This document shows positions 1-8,364 of a DNA stretch of 64,000 bases, piece after piece. The notes under the pieces are model-generated. The model had not been told where the DNA came from. It saw only the letters and a list, made by a program, of their open reading frames with translations, and ran no database searches. This DNA comes from Acidobacteriota bacterium. Lineage in GTDB: Bacteria; Acidobacteriota; Thermoanaerobaculia; Multivoradales; Multivoraceae. The stretch is taken from NCBI GenBank assembly GCA_029263415.1, contig JAJCXN010000005.1:124001-188000 (forward strand), in the 5' to 3' direction. Numbering within the stretch: the first letter of the stretch is position 1; each line of letters opens with the position of its first letter. The translations under genes were made by a program, and so were the position numbers.

Positions 1-1
1 A

Positions 2-478
2 GCGGCGGAGCAACGCTTCGAGGGTTATTCCTTGATTGGCCGCGAGATCGGCTTCCTACGCCTTCGTCAACACCGATACGACGACGCAGTCACCGCCTTT
101 CGCGGGGCGCTCCGAGGTACGGGAGCCAACCAAGACTGGCGCACATCCGGCAACAGCAAGACCATTGGCGCCTTAGCTCATGCACTAGCGGCCGGTGGCG
201 ATCTCGCGGGCGCTCTCGACCTGGCGGAGCTGCTCGCAACCCGGCGCAACACAGAGTACGTTCCGGCGATGGTGATCGCCCACGCCTACGCAGGTCTAGC
301 TCACGCAGATGGCAGCTATTCGAGCAGAGCATTCGGCGAACTTGAACGGGCCCTGAGCGACCGAGACCCAGGTCTCGTCTACCTCTACACCAAGGCGGGC
401 TTCAGTCGCCTTGACCCCGAGCAGCTCGACTCCGTGGCCCAACGAATCTTCGGTGTAGCTCGCGATCGATCACCCTAA
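2..478 (+). CDS. C-terminal part of a TPR-repeat regulatory or signalling protein (5' truncated by window edge)
   Basis: The frame is open to the left edge of the window, so this is the tail of a larger gene. About 158 residues are visible. They form TPR-like helical pairs (YDDAVTAFRGAL, GDLAGALDLAELLA) followed by a segment with a YVPAMVIAHAYAGL core and RDPGLVYL. That ending is familiar from long TPR regions attached to serine/threonine kinases or winged-helix regulators, where it closes the protein. No catalytic domain lies inside the window, so kinase versus transcription regulator cannot be decided. A TTG at 32 would give a short stand-alone protein, but continued coding upstream makes that unlikely. 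Confidence 0.6.
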   Translation, partial: AAEQRFEGYSLIGREIGFLRLRQHRYDDAVTAFRGALRGTGANQDWRTSGNSKTIGALAHALAAGGDLAGALDLAELLATRRNTEYVPAMVIAHAYAGLAHADGSYSSRAFGELERALSDRDPGLVYLYTKAGFSRLDPEQLDSVAQRIFGVARDRSP

Positions 479-599
479 GGCTCACCCGTCAACTGCAGCC
501 AGAGCCAAGGCTTGCTACCATCAGCACGCCGGGCTCTCGCCAGCGCCGTTGGGCGCCGCGCCTGATCCGAACCACAGAAAGATCAGTAGCCCTGAACCG

Positions 600-2459
600 A
601 TGCCGCCCACGACTCAAGACCCGGCTAGAACGCCCGCGCGCCAAGCGCGGGTGATCCACACGACGGTGCCAAGAGCCTCATCGCCGGAGCGACAAGCGAA
701 CATCCGGGCGCGCATCGGCCGGCTAGTGCTGATGTGCCTGCTCGTCCTCGGCGCCCTGATGACGGTGTTCGCCACTCACTACGTGGAGAAACGCGGCGAC
801 GCAACGCTCGCGCGCGCCCAACGACTGCTCTCCGGACATCCTGTTGCAGACGACCTGATACAGGCTCCCGCCCTGTTACCTATTGCTCTGCGTGAGATGC
901 TGATTGGTGGTCGAACTGAGCAAGCCCTCCTCACCCTACGCCAGCTCCCACAAGCCCAGCGCGCGCAGGCAGCTAAGTTTGAGGTCGCCGCACTGCTCGA
1001 GTCGGGCGACATTGATCGTGCAAGAACGCTTTGGCTGGGTGTCACCGACCTAGGGGGCAAGAACTCGCCCTTTCACCGGCGTATTGGGCGGGGCCTACTC
1101 GCGCTTCAATCCGGCGACCGAGCCGCTCTCTTCGATCGCAACGGTGCGCCGGTTGCCTACCGTTCGGGTGACGGTCGAGTTCGACTCAATGATGAGATCG
1201 ATCCTCATGTGCTACCCGAATCGTCATTGGCTGCTCTTCCGGAACTGGGAGGAGCCCGACTAACACTCGACCTCGCCCTCAGCGAAGAACTGCTGCAAGC
1301 ACTGCGCGATCGCGTCCAGCGGCGAGTGCAAGGTGGTCTGGTCATCCTGGATGCCAACAACGCTGCATTGCTGGCGGCAATCACCACCGCGCCGACTAAC
1401 GGCTCACTCGCTCACGACTTCTTGCTATCCACCCGCGAGCCAGCGTCGATCGCCAAGCTGCTGACCACCAGCGCTGCGCTTAGGGCCGGATTCAACCCCA
1501 ACACAGAGATCAGACGTAACCGCTGTACGGGTGCAGTCCTGCTGGACGGGCAGCCGCTCTATTGCTCAAGAATCGGTGGCAAGCTCAGCGGCCTGAACCA
1601 TGCGATGGCAACTAGCTGCAACGTGGCTTTTGCGCTGCTCGGCAAACGCCTCGGGGCCGGGCGCTTGATCGATGAGTACCGCAGATTTGGTTTCGCTGAC
1701 GACGCCCAGCGTGAACAACCGCTCTACGGCCATCTTCTTGACACTCACCCGAACGAACGCGAGATGGGCGATCTCTCCATCGGCCTCAACCAAGTGGAGA
1801 TCACCCCGCTGCATGCTGCGGTCATGGCTCGCACTTTCGTCGACGGGTACCTGCGGACCCCTCACCTGCTGGTCGCACGCGACGGGCTGTTGGGACTCTC
1901 GCCGCAAACGGCTGAGATCGATCGCGCCAATCGCGACCTCCTGGGCCGCATCCCGGCTCCTCTCGCCTACCGCGACGGCGAACACCCGCTCTTGATTCCG
2001 GAGTGGCTGCCCACGCTTCAGTCTGCGATGGGCGCGGTTGCTGACCCCGGCGGCACCGCCTACGGTGTCGAGCCCAGCGGTTTCGGCGTCGCGATGAAGA
2101 CCGGCACCGCATCCGAGGAAGCTACCGGCTTTCACATCAACTACATCGGTTTTGCACCTCAAGACAATCCCCAGTACGCATTCGCTCTCCGCCTCACCCA
2201 CGGCCGCACGTCAAAGAGAATCCGCCGACAAGCTCAGGCAGCAACTCGGGATATCTTGAGGATCTTGGCTAACTACCAAGGTCACCCGGTTGTCGCGAGT
2301 AGTGAGCGCATCGCGCGCACCCGCGACGCTGGATCGAGAACGAACCCCCTAGCGAAGGACAGCCTCGACAACCAGAGGGGCCTCAATACACAGAGGGGCC
2401 TGAACCCCCAGAAGGACCTGCCCGGTCAGAAGGACAGAGTGGCTGCGGGCGCGGGATAG
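600..2459 (+). CDS. Penicillin-binding protein, transpeptidase type, with an unusual N-terminal region
   Basis: A membrane-anchored D,D-transpeptidase that would cross-link peptidoglycan in the periplasm. The 619-residue form starting at ATG 600 has one membrane segment near residues 41-58. The active-site motifs are all present: SIAK (Ser 283, Lys 286), SCN (339-341) and KTG (500-502). Residues 60-170 look helical and TPR-like rather than like the PBP dimerisation domain of FtsI/PBP2 relatives. The last 40 residues are low complexity, built on an 18-bp repeat. An in-frame TTG at 549 would add 17 residues; no strong ribosome site favours either start. The threonine dehydratase gene follows after 10 bp. 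Confidence 0.85.
   Translation: MPPTTQDPARTPARQARVIHTTVPRASSPERQANIRARIGRLVLMCLLVLGALMTVFATHYVEKRGDATLARAQRLLSGHPVADDLIQAPALLPIALREMLIGGRTEQALLTLRQLPQAQRAQAAKFEVAALLESGDIDRARTLWLGVTDLGGKNSPFHRRIGRGLLALQSGDRAALFDRNGAPVAYRSGDGRVRLNDEIDPHVLPESSLAALPELGGARLTLDLALSEELLQALRDRVQRRVQGGLVILDANNAALLAAITTAPTNGSLAHDFLLSTREPASIAKLLTTSAALRAGFNPNTEIRRNRCTGAVLLDGQPLYCSRIGGKLSGLNHAMATSCNVAFALLGKRLGAGRLIDEYRRFGFADDAQREQPLYGHLLDTHPNEREMGDLSIGLNQVEITPLHAAVMARTFVDGYLRTPHLLVARDGLLGLSPQTAEIDRANRDLLGRIPAPLAYRDGEHPLLIPEWLPTLQSAMGAVADPGGTAYGVEPSGFGVAMKTGTASEEATGFHINYIGFAPQDNPQYAFALRLTHGRTSKRIRRQAQAATRDILRILANYQGHPVVASSERIARTRDAGSRTNPLAKDSLDNQRGLNTQRGLNPQKDLPGQKDRVAAGAG
2373..2444 (+). repeat. Four 18-bp tandem units inside the PBP 3' end
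   Basis: Units start at 2373, 2391, 2409 and 2427, each beginning cagaggggcct or cagaaggac. They encode six-residue repeats of the form Q-(R/K)-(G/D)-L-x-x at the C-terminus of the transpeptidase. The first two units are nearly identical and the later ones are degraded. Confidence 0.8.
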
Positions 2460-2469
2460 CATTCTTGGA

Positions 2470-3516
2470 ATGACCGACACACCCAGCACAACAACCCCCG
2501 GCAAGCCCACCACTGGGGCAGCTCCAAGAACGACCTCAGAAGATCTCGCGGTGAACTTCGCGGAGATTGAAGCTGCCGCCACTCGGCTGCAGGGGATCGC
2601 GCGCCTGACCCCGGTGCATCAATCACGCCAGCTCGACACTGCATGCAACGCACAAGTCATGCTCAAGTGCGAGAACTTCCAGAACACGGGGTCGTTCAAG
2701 TTCCGCGGCGCTTACAACTCGCTGCTCCTGCTCAAGGAAGCGGGGCACGCAGGCGTGGTGGCGTTCTCGTCGGGCAACCATGCTCAAGCGGTGGCTCTAG
2801 CCGGCTCCATGCTGGGCCTGGCCACCACCATTGTCATGCCCAACAACGCGCCGAAGGTGAAGGCCGCGGCGACCCGCGGCTATGGCGCCTCGATCGTGGA
2901 GTACAACCCCTCGACTACTCAGCGCGAGAAGTTAGCTGCTGAGATCGCGGAATCCAGCGGCCTGCCCGTAGTTCCTGCCTACGACTACCCGCACGTGATC
3001 GCCGGTCAAGGCACTGCCGCCAAGGAGTTGTTTGAGGAAGTGGGCGAGCTCGACGTTTTGCTGGTTTGCTGCGGCGGCGGTGGCCTGCTGTCGGGATCCT
3101 GTCTCAGCGCCGCTGCTTTGTCGCCCGATTGTCGAGTGATCGGTGTCGAGCCCGCCCTCGGAGACGACGGTGCGCGGTCTTTTCGTAGCGGCCGAATCGA
3201 AACGGTCCACAACCCAGCGACCATCGCCGACGGAGCACGCACGCCCTATCTCGGCGATCTCACCTTTCCCATCATCCAGCGCTACGCCAGCGACATCGTC
3301 ACCGTATCGGATGCAGCGCTAATCGAAACTCTGCGTTTCCTATGGGAGCGCCTCAAGCTGATCGTCGAGCCCACGGGAGCGCTCGCCCTCGCTGCGCTCT
3401 TGAGCGGCACCGAAATGGGCCACCTTGAGATCGCACCGGGGGCTCGCGTAGGAGTCACGATCTCCGGAGGCAACGTCGACGTGTCTTCTGCCGCGACGCT
3501 CTTCGGAAACGCCTGA
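2470..3516 (+). CDS. PLP-dependent threonine/serine ammonia-lyase family protein
   Basis: A fold-type II PLP enzyme that would deaminate L-threonine, L-serine or a related hydroxy-amino acid to the 2-oxo acid and ammonia. The 348-residue length fits catabolic dehydratases or serine racemases without the ACT-like regulatory domain of biosynthetic IlvA. The PLP lysine is Lys 77 in SFKFRGA. SGNHAQAVA (asparagine loop) and a CCGGGGLLSG phosphate-binding glycine loop follow. The first 30 residues are a Thr/Pro-rich extension. The gene begins 10 bp after the PBP stop, so the two may be co-transcribed. Whether the substrate is threonine, serine or 3-hydroxyaspartate is not decidable here. Confidence 0.85.
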   Translation: MTDTPSTTTPGKPTTGAAPRTTSEDLAVNFAEIEAAATRLQGIARLTPVHQSRQLDTACNAQVMLKCENFQNTGSFKFRGAYNSLLLLKEAGHAGVVAFSSGNHAQAVALAGSMLGLATTIVMPNNAPKVKAAATRGYGASIVEYNPSTTQREKLAAEIAESSGLPVVPAYDYPHVIAGQGTAAKELFEEVGELDVLLVCCGGGGLLSGSCLSAAALSPDCRVIGVEPALGDDGARSFRSGRIETVHNPATIADGARTPYLGDLTFPIIQRYASDIVTVSDAALIETLRFLWERLKLIVEPTGALALAALLSGTEMGHLEIAPGARVGVTISGGNVDVSSAATLFGNA

Positions 3517-3572
3517 ACCTGAAGGCCTGAACCCCGTACGCTTGAACACCTGGCCATGTCCTATCGCGATTC

Positions 3573-4397
3573 TTACTGCGACATATGCCAGCCGCCATTC
3601 GGAGACAGGACCTGCCCAGTCACGAACTTGGCCTCATCCGAGGCTAGATAGACTGCAGCATGGGCGATGTCATCAACGTCGCCAAACCGCAGCATAGGTG
3701 TTTGCGCAGCAAGCACCGGTGCCAAAGGCCCCAAGTTGGACGTCATATCGGTTTCGATCCAACCCGGTGCGATCGCATTGACTCGGATGTTGCGAGTGGC
3801 TACTTCGCGCGCCAGCGCTCGCGTGAACCCTAGAATGCCGGCCTTCGCAGCACAGTAGTGCGAAGCGCCAGCGCCGCCCGCAGTGCCCATGATTGACCCT
3901 AGGTTGAGGATCACACCTGGCGCTGCCCCTTTCCGCATGAGCTTGAGAGCTGCACGGCTGCAGTAGAACGTGCCGTCGAGATGCACTCGCATCATCCGCC
4001 GCCACTTGTCATCACTGAGTTCGATCGTGGTGTCATTGTGTTCCGTGATCGGCTGACCGTTCTGGATCTGCTCCATTTGGCGCATCGACTTCTCGTGCCG
4101 CGCGCTCACGTCTTCACCCTCAGAGCCGTTGATTCCAGCGTTGTTCACCAGAATGTCGAGCCGGCCAACATCAGCGCGAATGGCCGCAAACATGGAATCA
4201 ACCGCAGCGCTGTCGCCAACGTCGCAGGCGTAGTACCGCGCATCAAGCGCCTGAGCTTGCACACTTACCCCGTCCACATTCAAGTCGTTGAGCAGGACGG
4301 TTGCTCCTTCTTGCTGAAATCGACTCGCGATCGCCAAGCCAATGCCCCGGCCCGCACCGGTGATCAGCGCTACTTTGCCTTCAAGTCTCAAGGGCAT
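3573..4397 (-). CDS. Short-chain dehydrogenase/reductase (SDR) with an internal insertion
   Basis: A classical cytoplasmic NAD(P)-dependent oxidoreductase of 274 residues. Visible motifs are TGAGRGIG (13-20) for cofactor binding, NNAG (85-88), the catalytic serine near 168, and Tyr 181/Lys 185 in YCAAK. The C-terminus has the usual ITG-like VTGQVLSPNGG pattern. Between NNAG and the next helix there is an extra charged segment (about residues 91-128) not found in standard SDRs. It is transcribed away from the propeller genes and convergent with the dehydratase gene. Substrate unknown. Confidence 0.85.
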   Translation of the reverse strand: MPLRLEGKVALITGAGRGIGLAIASRFQQEGATVLLNDLNVDGVSVQAQALDARYYACDVGDSAAVDSMFAAIRADVGRLDILVNNAGINGSEGEDVSARHEKSMRQMEQIQNGQPITEHNDTTIELSDDKWRRMMRVHLDGTFYCSRAALKLMRKGAAPGVILNLGSIMGTAGGAGASHYCAAKAGILGFTRALAREVATRNIRVNAIAPGWIETDMTSNLGPLAPVLAAQTPMLRFGDVDDIAHAAVYLASDEAKFVTGQVLSPNGGWHMSQ

Positions 4398-4761
4398 ACT
4401 TTCTCCGATTTCGTTAAACCATCAGCAGGGATCCTGCGAGTCACCTCTGCTACCTATGGGTCGAGGCGCACCAGCTACTTACAGACTGCTATCCTACGCA
4501 GCGAAATTCCAGTTGCAGCATCGCCCTACCAGACAGACCAGACAGACCAGACAGACCCCATCGCAGATCGGTATCTGAGTTCGAATCTCGGACTACCTAG
4601 GAGCAGATGTCCTGCTAGTTGAAACAGGCCAATCGCTCCAAAGGTCTCAATTCGAGATGCAATGGTCTCAGATCGAAGGCCAAGCGCGCCTCGAGCTGCC
4701 TTGCTCCCAATTTGCCACTTCAGGCCAACTACCTCGCTGGTGCGAGAAGAGGATCTCCGTC
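4398..4761. other. Divergent intergenic region between the SDR and the propeller operon
   Basis: No convincing gene was found in these 364 bp. The region holds a 9-bp tandem repeat (4529-4555) and must contain promoters for both directions. I could not pick out confident -35/-10 boxes. Open frames crossing it on both strands are judged to be non-coding. Confidence 0.5.
4529..4555 (+). repeat. 9-bp tandem repeat, three perfect copies
   Basis: The unit ccagacaga is repeated exactly three times (4529, 4538, 4547) in the divergent spacer upstream of the propeller genes. Confidence 0.9.
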
Positions 4762-6918
4762 GTGAATCACAGTGTTTCAAACCTCAGCGTTTCAAACCTC
4801 AACTCAACGCCCGGCCAACGGCTACGCGCGATCCTCGCCGTCACCTTCGCGCTCTTTCTGCTTGGCTCGACCGCGCTACTCGCGCAAGACGAGGCCAAGT
4901 CCACCGACGACGCGGCCACAGAAGACGCGGCCACAGAAGAAGAGTTCACCCTGCCTGACGATGCCGAGCTGTTGATCGAGCCGGCAGAGCTGACCGTAGA
5001 AGTCGGAGAGACGGCGCAGCTCCTGGGCAAAGTCATGTCCGGCGGCGAAGAGATCGAAGGTGCGACCGTGGTTTACTTCTCGCGGGCCCGCCGCAGCCTT
5101 GGCGTCAACGCGGCCGGGATCTTGGAAGCGTTCAAGCCCGGCGAGTTCACCGTCATCGCGCTCGTGCCAAAGAACGCGGAAGATCGTCCGGGCCGTGGCG
5201 AGAGCCTGTTGCGCACCGAGATCACGGTCACCGTGCCCAACCCACCAGTGGCAACGGTCGCCATCAACCCCCTTCCCACCATGCTTTACGCCGGCACGGA
5301 ACTCGAGATCTCCACCCTGGTAACTGACACATCTGATGCGATCAGGGACGACGTTGAAATCAAGTGGGCTAGCTCAAACAACGGCGTCGCCACGGTCAAC
5401 AAGTTCGGCATGGTGGAACTCAAGAGCGCCGGCCGCGCCACCTTGACTGCCAACGGCGAAGACAAGGCTGGCAGCGTCAACCTCAGGGTTCGAGAGAACA
5501 CCGCCGACCGACTCGAGCTACGGACGGATCAGAGTGAAGTTCGCACCGGCGACGTGGTGCAGTTTGAGGCCGTCGCGCTCGACGACCGCGGTCGCGAACT
5601 CGCTGACTACCCGGCCCGTTTCTCGGTCTCGGGCACACCCACCAAGGACATCATCGCTGCCGGCGCACCCGCTGTGGTCTACAAAGACGGCGCATTCGTC
5701 GCCGAACGCTCGGGCATCTTCACCGTGGTCGCTACTGGCGGCAACCTTTCCGCCACGCACAATCTTCTGGTGAGCCCACGCGGCGTGACCAAATCGCTTG
5801 AGTACGTCGGCCAGGGCAAGGTCCGTGATCGTCACACCTCCGACCTGTGGGTTTGGGAAGGTGCTGATGAGCGCGACTACGCAATCACTGGCACATGGGG
5901 CGCCGAAGGTCACGCGTACTTTTGGGACGTCACCAACCCCGAAAACATCGAGTTCATCGATGCGGTCAAGGTCGACGCGCGAACCGTGAATGACGTCAAG
6001 GTCTCAGAAGACGGCAAGATCGCAGTGATCAGCCGAGAAGGTGCCTCCAACCGCAAGAACGGCCTAGTCCTGCTCGACGTCTCAGACCCGATCAACGGTG
6101 TCCGCATCCTCTCGCGCTTTGACGACCAACTCAAAGGCGGCGTGCACAACGTGTTCGTGCACGACGACCACATTTACGCAGTCAACAACGGTCGCAAGTT
6201 CGACATCATCAACATCGAGGATCCGAAGGAGCCCTACCGAGTTGGCGTGTTCGAACTCGACACCCCGGGCCACTCGATCCATGATGTGTGGGTGGTCGAC
6301 GGCGTCGCATTCACCTCCAATTGGGGTGATGGCATCTACGCGGTCGACGTTGGCGGCGGCGGCATGGGAGGCGCACCGAACAAGCCCGTAGCCATGGGCT
6401 CGTACCAATACCCCAGTGGTTGGAACCACGCAGCGTTTCCTTACCGCAGCAAGTCCACCGGCAAGTACTACGTGTTCGGCGGCGACGAAGCCTTCCCGTT
6501 CGGCCTATCCGGCCGCACCGCTGGCGAAGCGCCTCCCCGAGCGTCGGGTTGGATCCACATTGTCGAGTGGGATGATTGGAACGAGCCCAAGGAAGTCGCT
6601 CGCTACCAGGTTCCCGAGGCGGGCACGCACAACCTCTGGATCGAGGATGACATCCTCTACGTGGGCTACTACAACGGCGGTCTGCGCATGGTCGATATTT
6701 CCGGAGAACTGCGCGGAGATCTCTACCGTCAAGGTCGCGAAATCGGCTTCTACTTGCCACTCGATCCCGAAGGCTTCATCCCCAACGCACCCTTCACCTG
6801 GGCGCCGCAGCCGTTCAAAGACCACGTCTTCGTTAGCGATTGGAACTCTGGCCTGTGGGCGCTGAAAGTGGTCGACGCAGAGAAAACGCACAGTCAACTC
6901 CACGGGGAGAGCCGGTAG
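4762..6918 (+). CDS. Secreted protein with Ig-like (BIG2-type) domains and an LVIVD beta-propeller
   Basis: A 718-residue exported protein. GTG 4762 is chosen because gagaagagg lies a suitable distance upstream and the start gives a clean signal peptide (hydrophobic 22-40, ALLA-Q cleavage near 41). An acidic linker follows, then two or three Ig-like repeats with BIG2 character (KWASSNNGVATVN, GRATLTANG) to about residue 340. The second half is an LVIVD-type propeller with recurring blades such as LVLLDVSDP, FDIINIEDP and LRMVDISG. Such proteins act at the cell surface in adhesion or binding; no enzyme motif is visible. The next gene begins directly after the stop codon. A 15-bp duplication encodes the first SVSNL repeat. 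Confidence 0.8.
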   Translation: MNHSVSNLSVSNLNSTPGQRLRAILAVTFALFLLGSTALLAQDEAKSTDDAATEDAATEEEFTLPDDAELLIEPAELTVEVGETAQLLGKVMSGGEEIEGATVVYFSRARRSLGVNAAGILEAFKPGEFTVIALVPKNAEDRPGRGESLLRTEITVTVPNPPVATVAINPLPTMLYAGTELEISTLVTDTSDAIRDDVEIKWASSNNGVATVNKFGMVELKSAGRATLTANGEDKAGSVNLRVRENTADRLELRTDQSEVRTGDVVQFEAVALDDRGRELADYPARFSVSGTPTKDIIAAGAPAVVYKDGAFVAERSGIFTVVATGGNLSATHNLLVSPRGVTKSLEYVGQGKVRDRHTSDLWVWEGADERDYAITGTWGAEGHAYFWDVTNPENIEFIDAVKVDARTVNDVKVSEDGKIAVISREGASNRKNGLVLLDVSDPINGVRILSRFDDQLKGGVHNVFVHDDHIYAVNNGRKFDIINIEDPKEPYRVGVFELDTPGHSIHDVWVVDGVAFTSNWGDGIYAVDVGGGGMGGAPNKPVAMGSYQYPSGWNHAAFPYRSKSTGKYYVFGGDEAFPFGLSGRTAGEAPPRASGWIHIVEWDDWNEPKEVARYQVPEAGTHNLWIEDDILYVGYYNGGLRMVDISGELRGDLYRQGREIGFYLPLDPEGFIPNAPFTWAPQPFKDHVFVSDWNSGLWALKVVDAEKTHSQLHGESR
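4771..4800 (+). repeat. 15-bp direct repeat, two copies, at the start of the LVIVD gene
   Basis: agtgtttcaaacctc (4771-4785) is followed at once by agcgtttcaaacctc (4786-4800), one mismatch. It encodes a doubled SVSNL just ahead of the signal-peptide core. Confidence 0.9.
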
Positions 6919-8244
6919 GTGCGATTGGCGAGCACTGAATCGGTAAGGGCTGAATCGGCGAGGACAGGCAGGATCCGGCCACTGCGCTTGGCTCTAGCAA
7001 TGGCGCTCACTTCGTGTGTGAGCGCAGCAGCGCTGCTTGCCAGTGCAGCTACGCTTCTTACCAGTGACGTCACCCCACCCAGTCGCGACTACTACGCCTA
7101 CATCTGCTCAGAATCGGAAGATGTCGTCTCCTTGGTCCGCTTTGGACCGAGCGGATTTGAGGTGATCAAAGAGATCAAGGTCGGCACCTTCCCGGCTGAG
7201 ATTGAAGGCCCTCATGGCATCAACGTTTCGGCAAGCGGCGAGTACTGGTACGTGTCAATCGCTCACGGTCAGCCCTACGGCCGTATCCACAAGTACTCGA
7301 CCGGCGACGACGAATGGCAGGGCGACGCAGAGGTCGGGATGTTCCCGGCAACGCTCGACATCGCTCGAAGTACCGGCCTCTTGTATGTCGTCAACTCGGA
7401 CTTCTACGGCGAGCACAAGCCGAGCACCATCTCGGTGGTCGAAACGGCGTCGATGACCGAGGTGGCGCAGATCGACACTGGCGCCATGCCTCATGGATCC
7501 CGGCTGACCAAGAACGGCAAGCTCCTCTACTCCGTCAACATGATGGACGACGAGCTGGTCGAAGTCGATGCGTTGCGATTCAGTATCAAGCGCCGCTTAG
7601 ACTTGAGCGCGGAAGCCGCCACCGATCCAATGGATCACCAGTCGGCGAACCACCCGGCGGCGAACCACGAGGCGGTGAACCACGAGGCGATGAACCACGA
7701 GGCGATGAACCACGGGACCGCCGCCAAGGAGTCCACCGATCACGCTGCGATGGGACACGAATCTGCGGCAGAGACGCCCAAGCACTCCATGAAGGCGCCA
7801 ACCGTGGAGCCATCCTGGGTATCCAAGCCGACCGCCTCTGGCAAGCTCTATGTCGCTGCGCTTTCCGGCAACGAAGTGATCGAGATCGACCTCGCCGAGT
7901 GGAAAGTCACTCGCCGCCTGCCGACCGCAAAAGGACCGTACAACCTAGCGGTCAGTGCGGACGAGAAGTTACTGGTCGCTACCTACAAGAAGAGCAACGC
8001 AATCGGTTTCTGGAATCTTGAAACGGGTCAAGAGATCGCAAAACTCGAAACCAGCCGGAGGATCCCTCACGGCGTCGCCATCACCGCCGACGGTCTGTTC
8101 ACGTTCGTCACCGTTGAAGGTGTCGGCGGAGAGCCGGGGACGGTGGAGATCTTTGACAACGTTGCCTTGCAACGCGTCGCAATCTTAGAAGTTGGCAAGC
8201 AAGCGGGCGGAATCGCCTTGTGGAAACCACCGTCCCAGCGCTAG
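6919..8244 (+). CDS. Exported YncE-like beta-propeller with a His/Met-rich insert
   Basis: A 441-residue protein starting at a GTG immediately after the preceding stop, so translational coupling is likely. It has an N-terminal signal or anchor segment (about residues 22-47), then YVTN/YncE-like blades (LYVVNSD, LYVAALSGNEVIEIDL, GPYNLAVSADEKLLVATY). Between blades, about residues 238-295, lies an insert rich in His, Met and Asn with repeated NHEA and DH/GH-M motifs, resembling metal-binding stretches of periplasmic copper proteins. The propeller context suggests an extracytoplasmic binding role with the adjacent LVIVD protein. Copper or other metal binding is inference. No enzyme active site was recognised. 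Confidence 0.75.
   Translation: MRLASTESVRAESARTGRIRPLRLALAMALTSCVSAAALLASAATLLTSDVTPPSRDYYAYICSESEDVVSLVRFGPSGFEVIKEIKVGTFPAEIEGPHGINVSASGEYWYVSIAHGQPYGRIHKYSTGDDEWQGDAEVGMFPATLDIARSTGLLYVVNSDFYGEHKPSTISVVETASMTEVAQIDTGAMPHGSRLTKNGKLLYSVNMMDDELVEVDALRFSIKRRLDLSAEAATDPMDHQSANHPAANHEAVNHEAMNHEAMNHGTAAKESTDHAAMGHESAAETPKHSMKAPTVEPSWVSKPTASGKLYVAALSGNEVIEIDLAEWKVTRRLPTAKGPYNLAVSADEKLLVATYKKSNAIGFWNLETGQEIAKLETSRRIPHGVAITADGLFTFVTVEGVGGEPGTVEIFDNVALQRVAILEVGKQAGGIALWKPPSQR
6935..6964 (+). repeat. 15-bp direct repeat, two imperfect copies, in the YncE-like gene start
   Basis: ctgaatcggtaaggg (6935-6949) and ctgaatcggcgagga (6950-6964) encode ESVRA and ESART at the N-terminus, ahead of the membrane/signal segment. 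Confidence 0.8.
7643..7715 (+). repeat. 15-bp tandem repeat encoding NHEA-type His repeats
   Basis: About five units of the pattern gaaccacgaggcgat run through this stretch, each giving Asn-His-Glu-Ala plus Ala, Val or Met. The last complete copies are identical, which implies recent expansion. Confidence 0.85.
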
Positions 8245-8364
8245 CCAACCCTTATCCCGCTGCGGTTCCAATGAGGCCAGGTCGAGGGCAGTACGTTCCA
8301 ATCGAATCAACCTCACTCAGTTCCCCAACTCTCTTAACTTTCCTGAACGAAGCCCGACCCATCC

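Noticed and set aside
1566-2201. 211-codon open frame on the minus strand within the PBP gene
   Set aside because: It is antisense to the conserved SCN/KTG transpeptidase motifs and shows no family features.
3981-4622. 213-codon plus-strand frame across the SDR gene start
   Set aside because: It is antisense to the SDR cofactor and active-site motifs; its own protein sequence has no recognisable domain.
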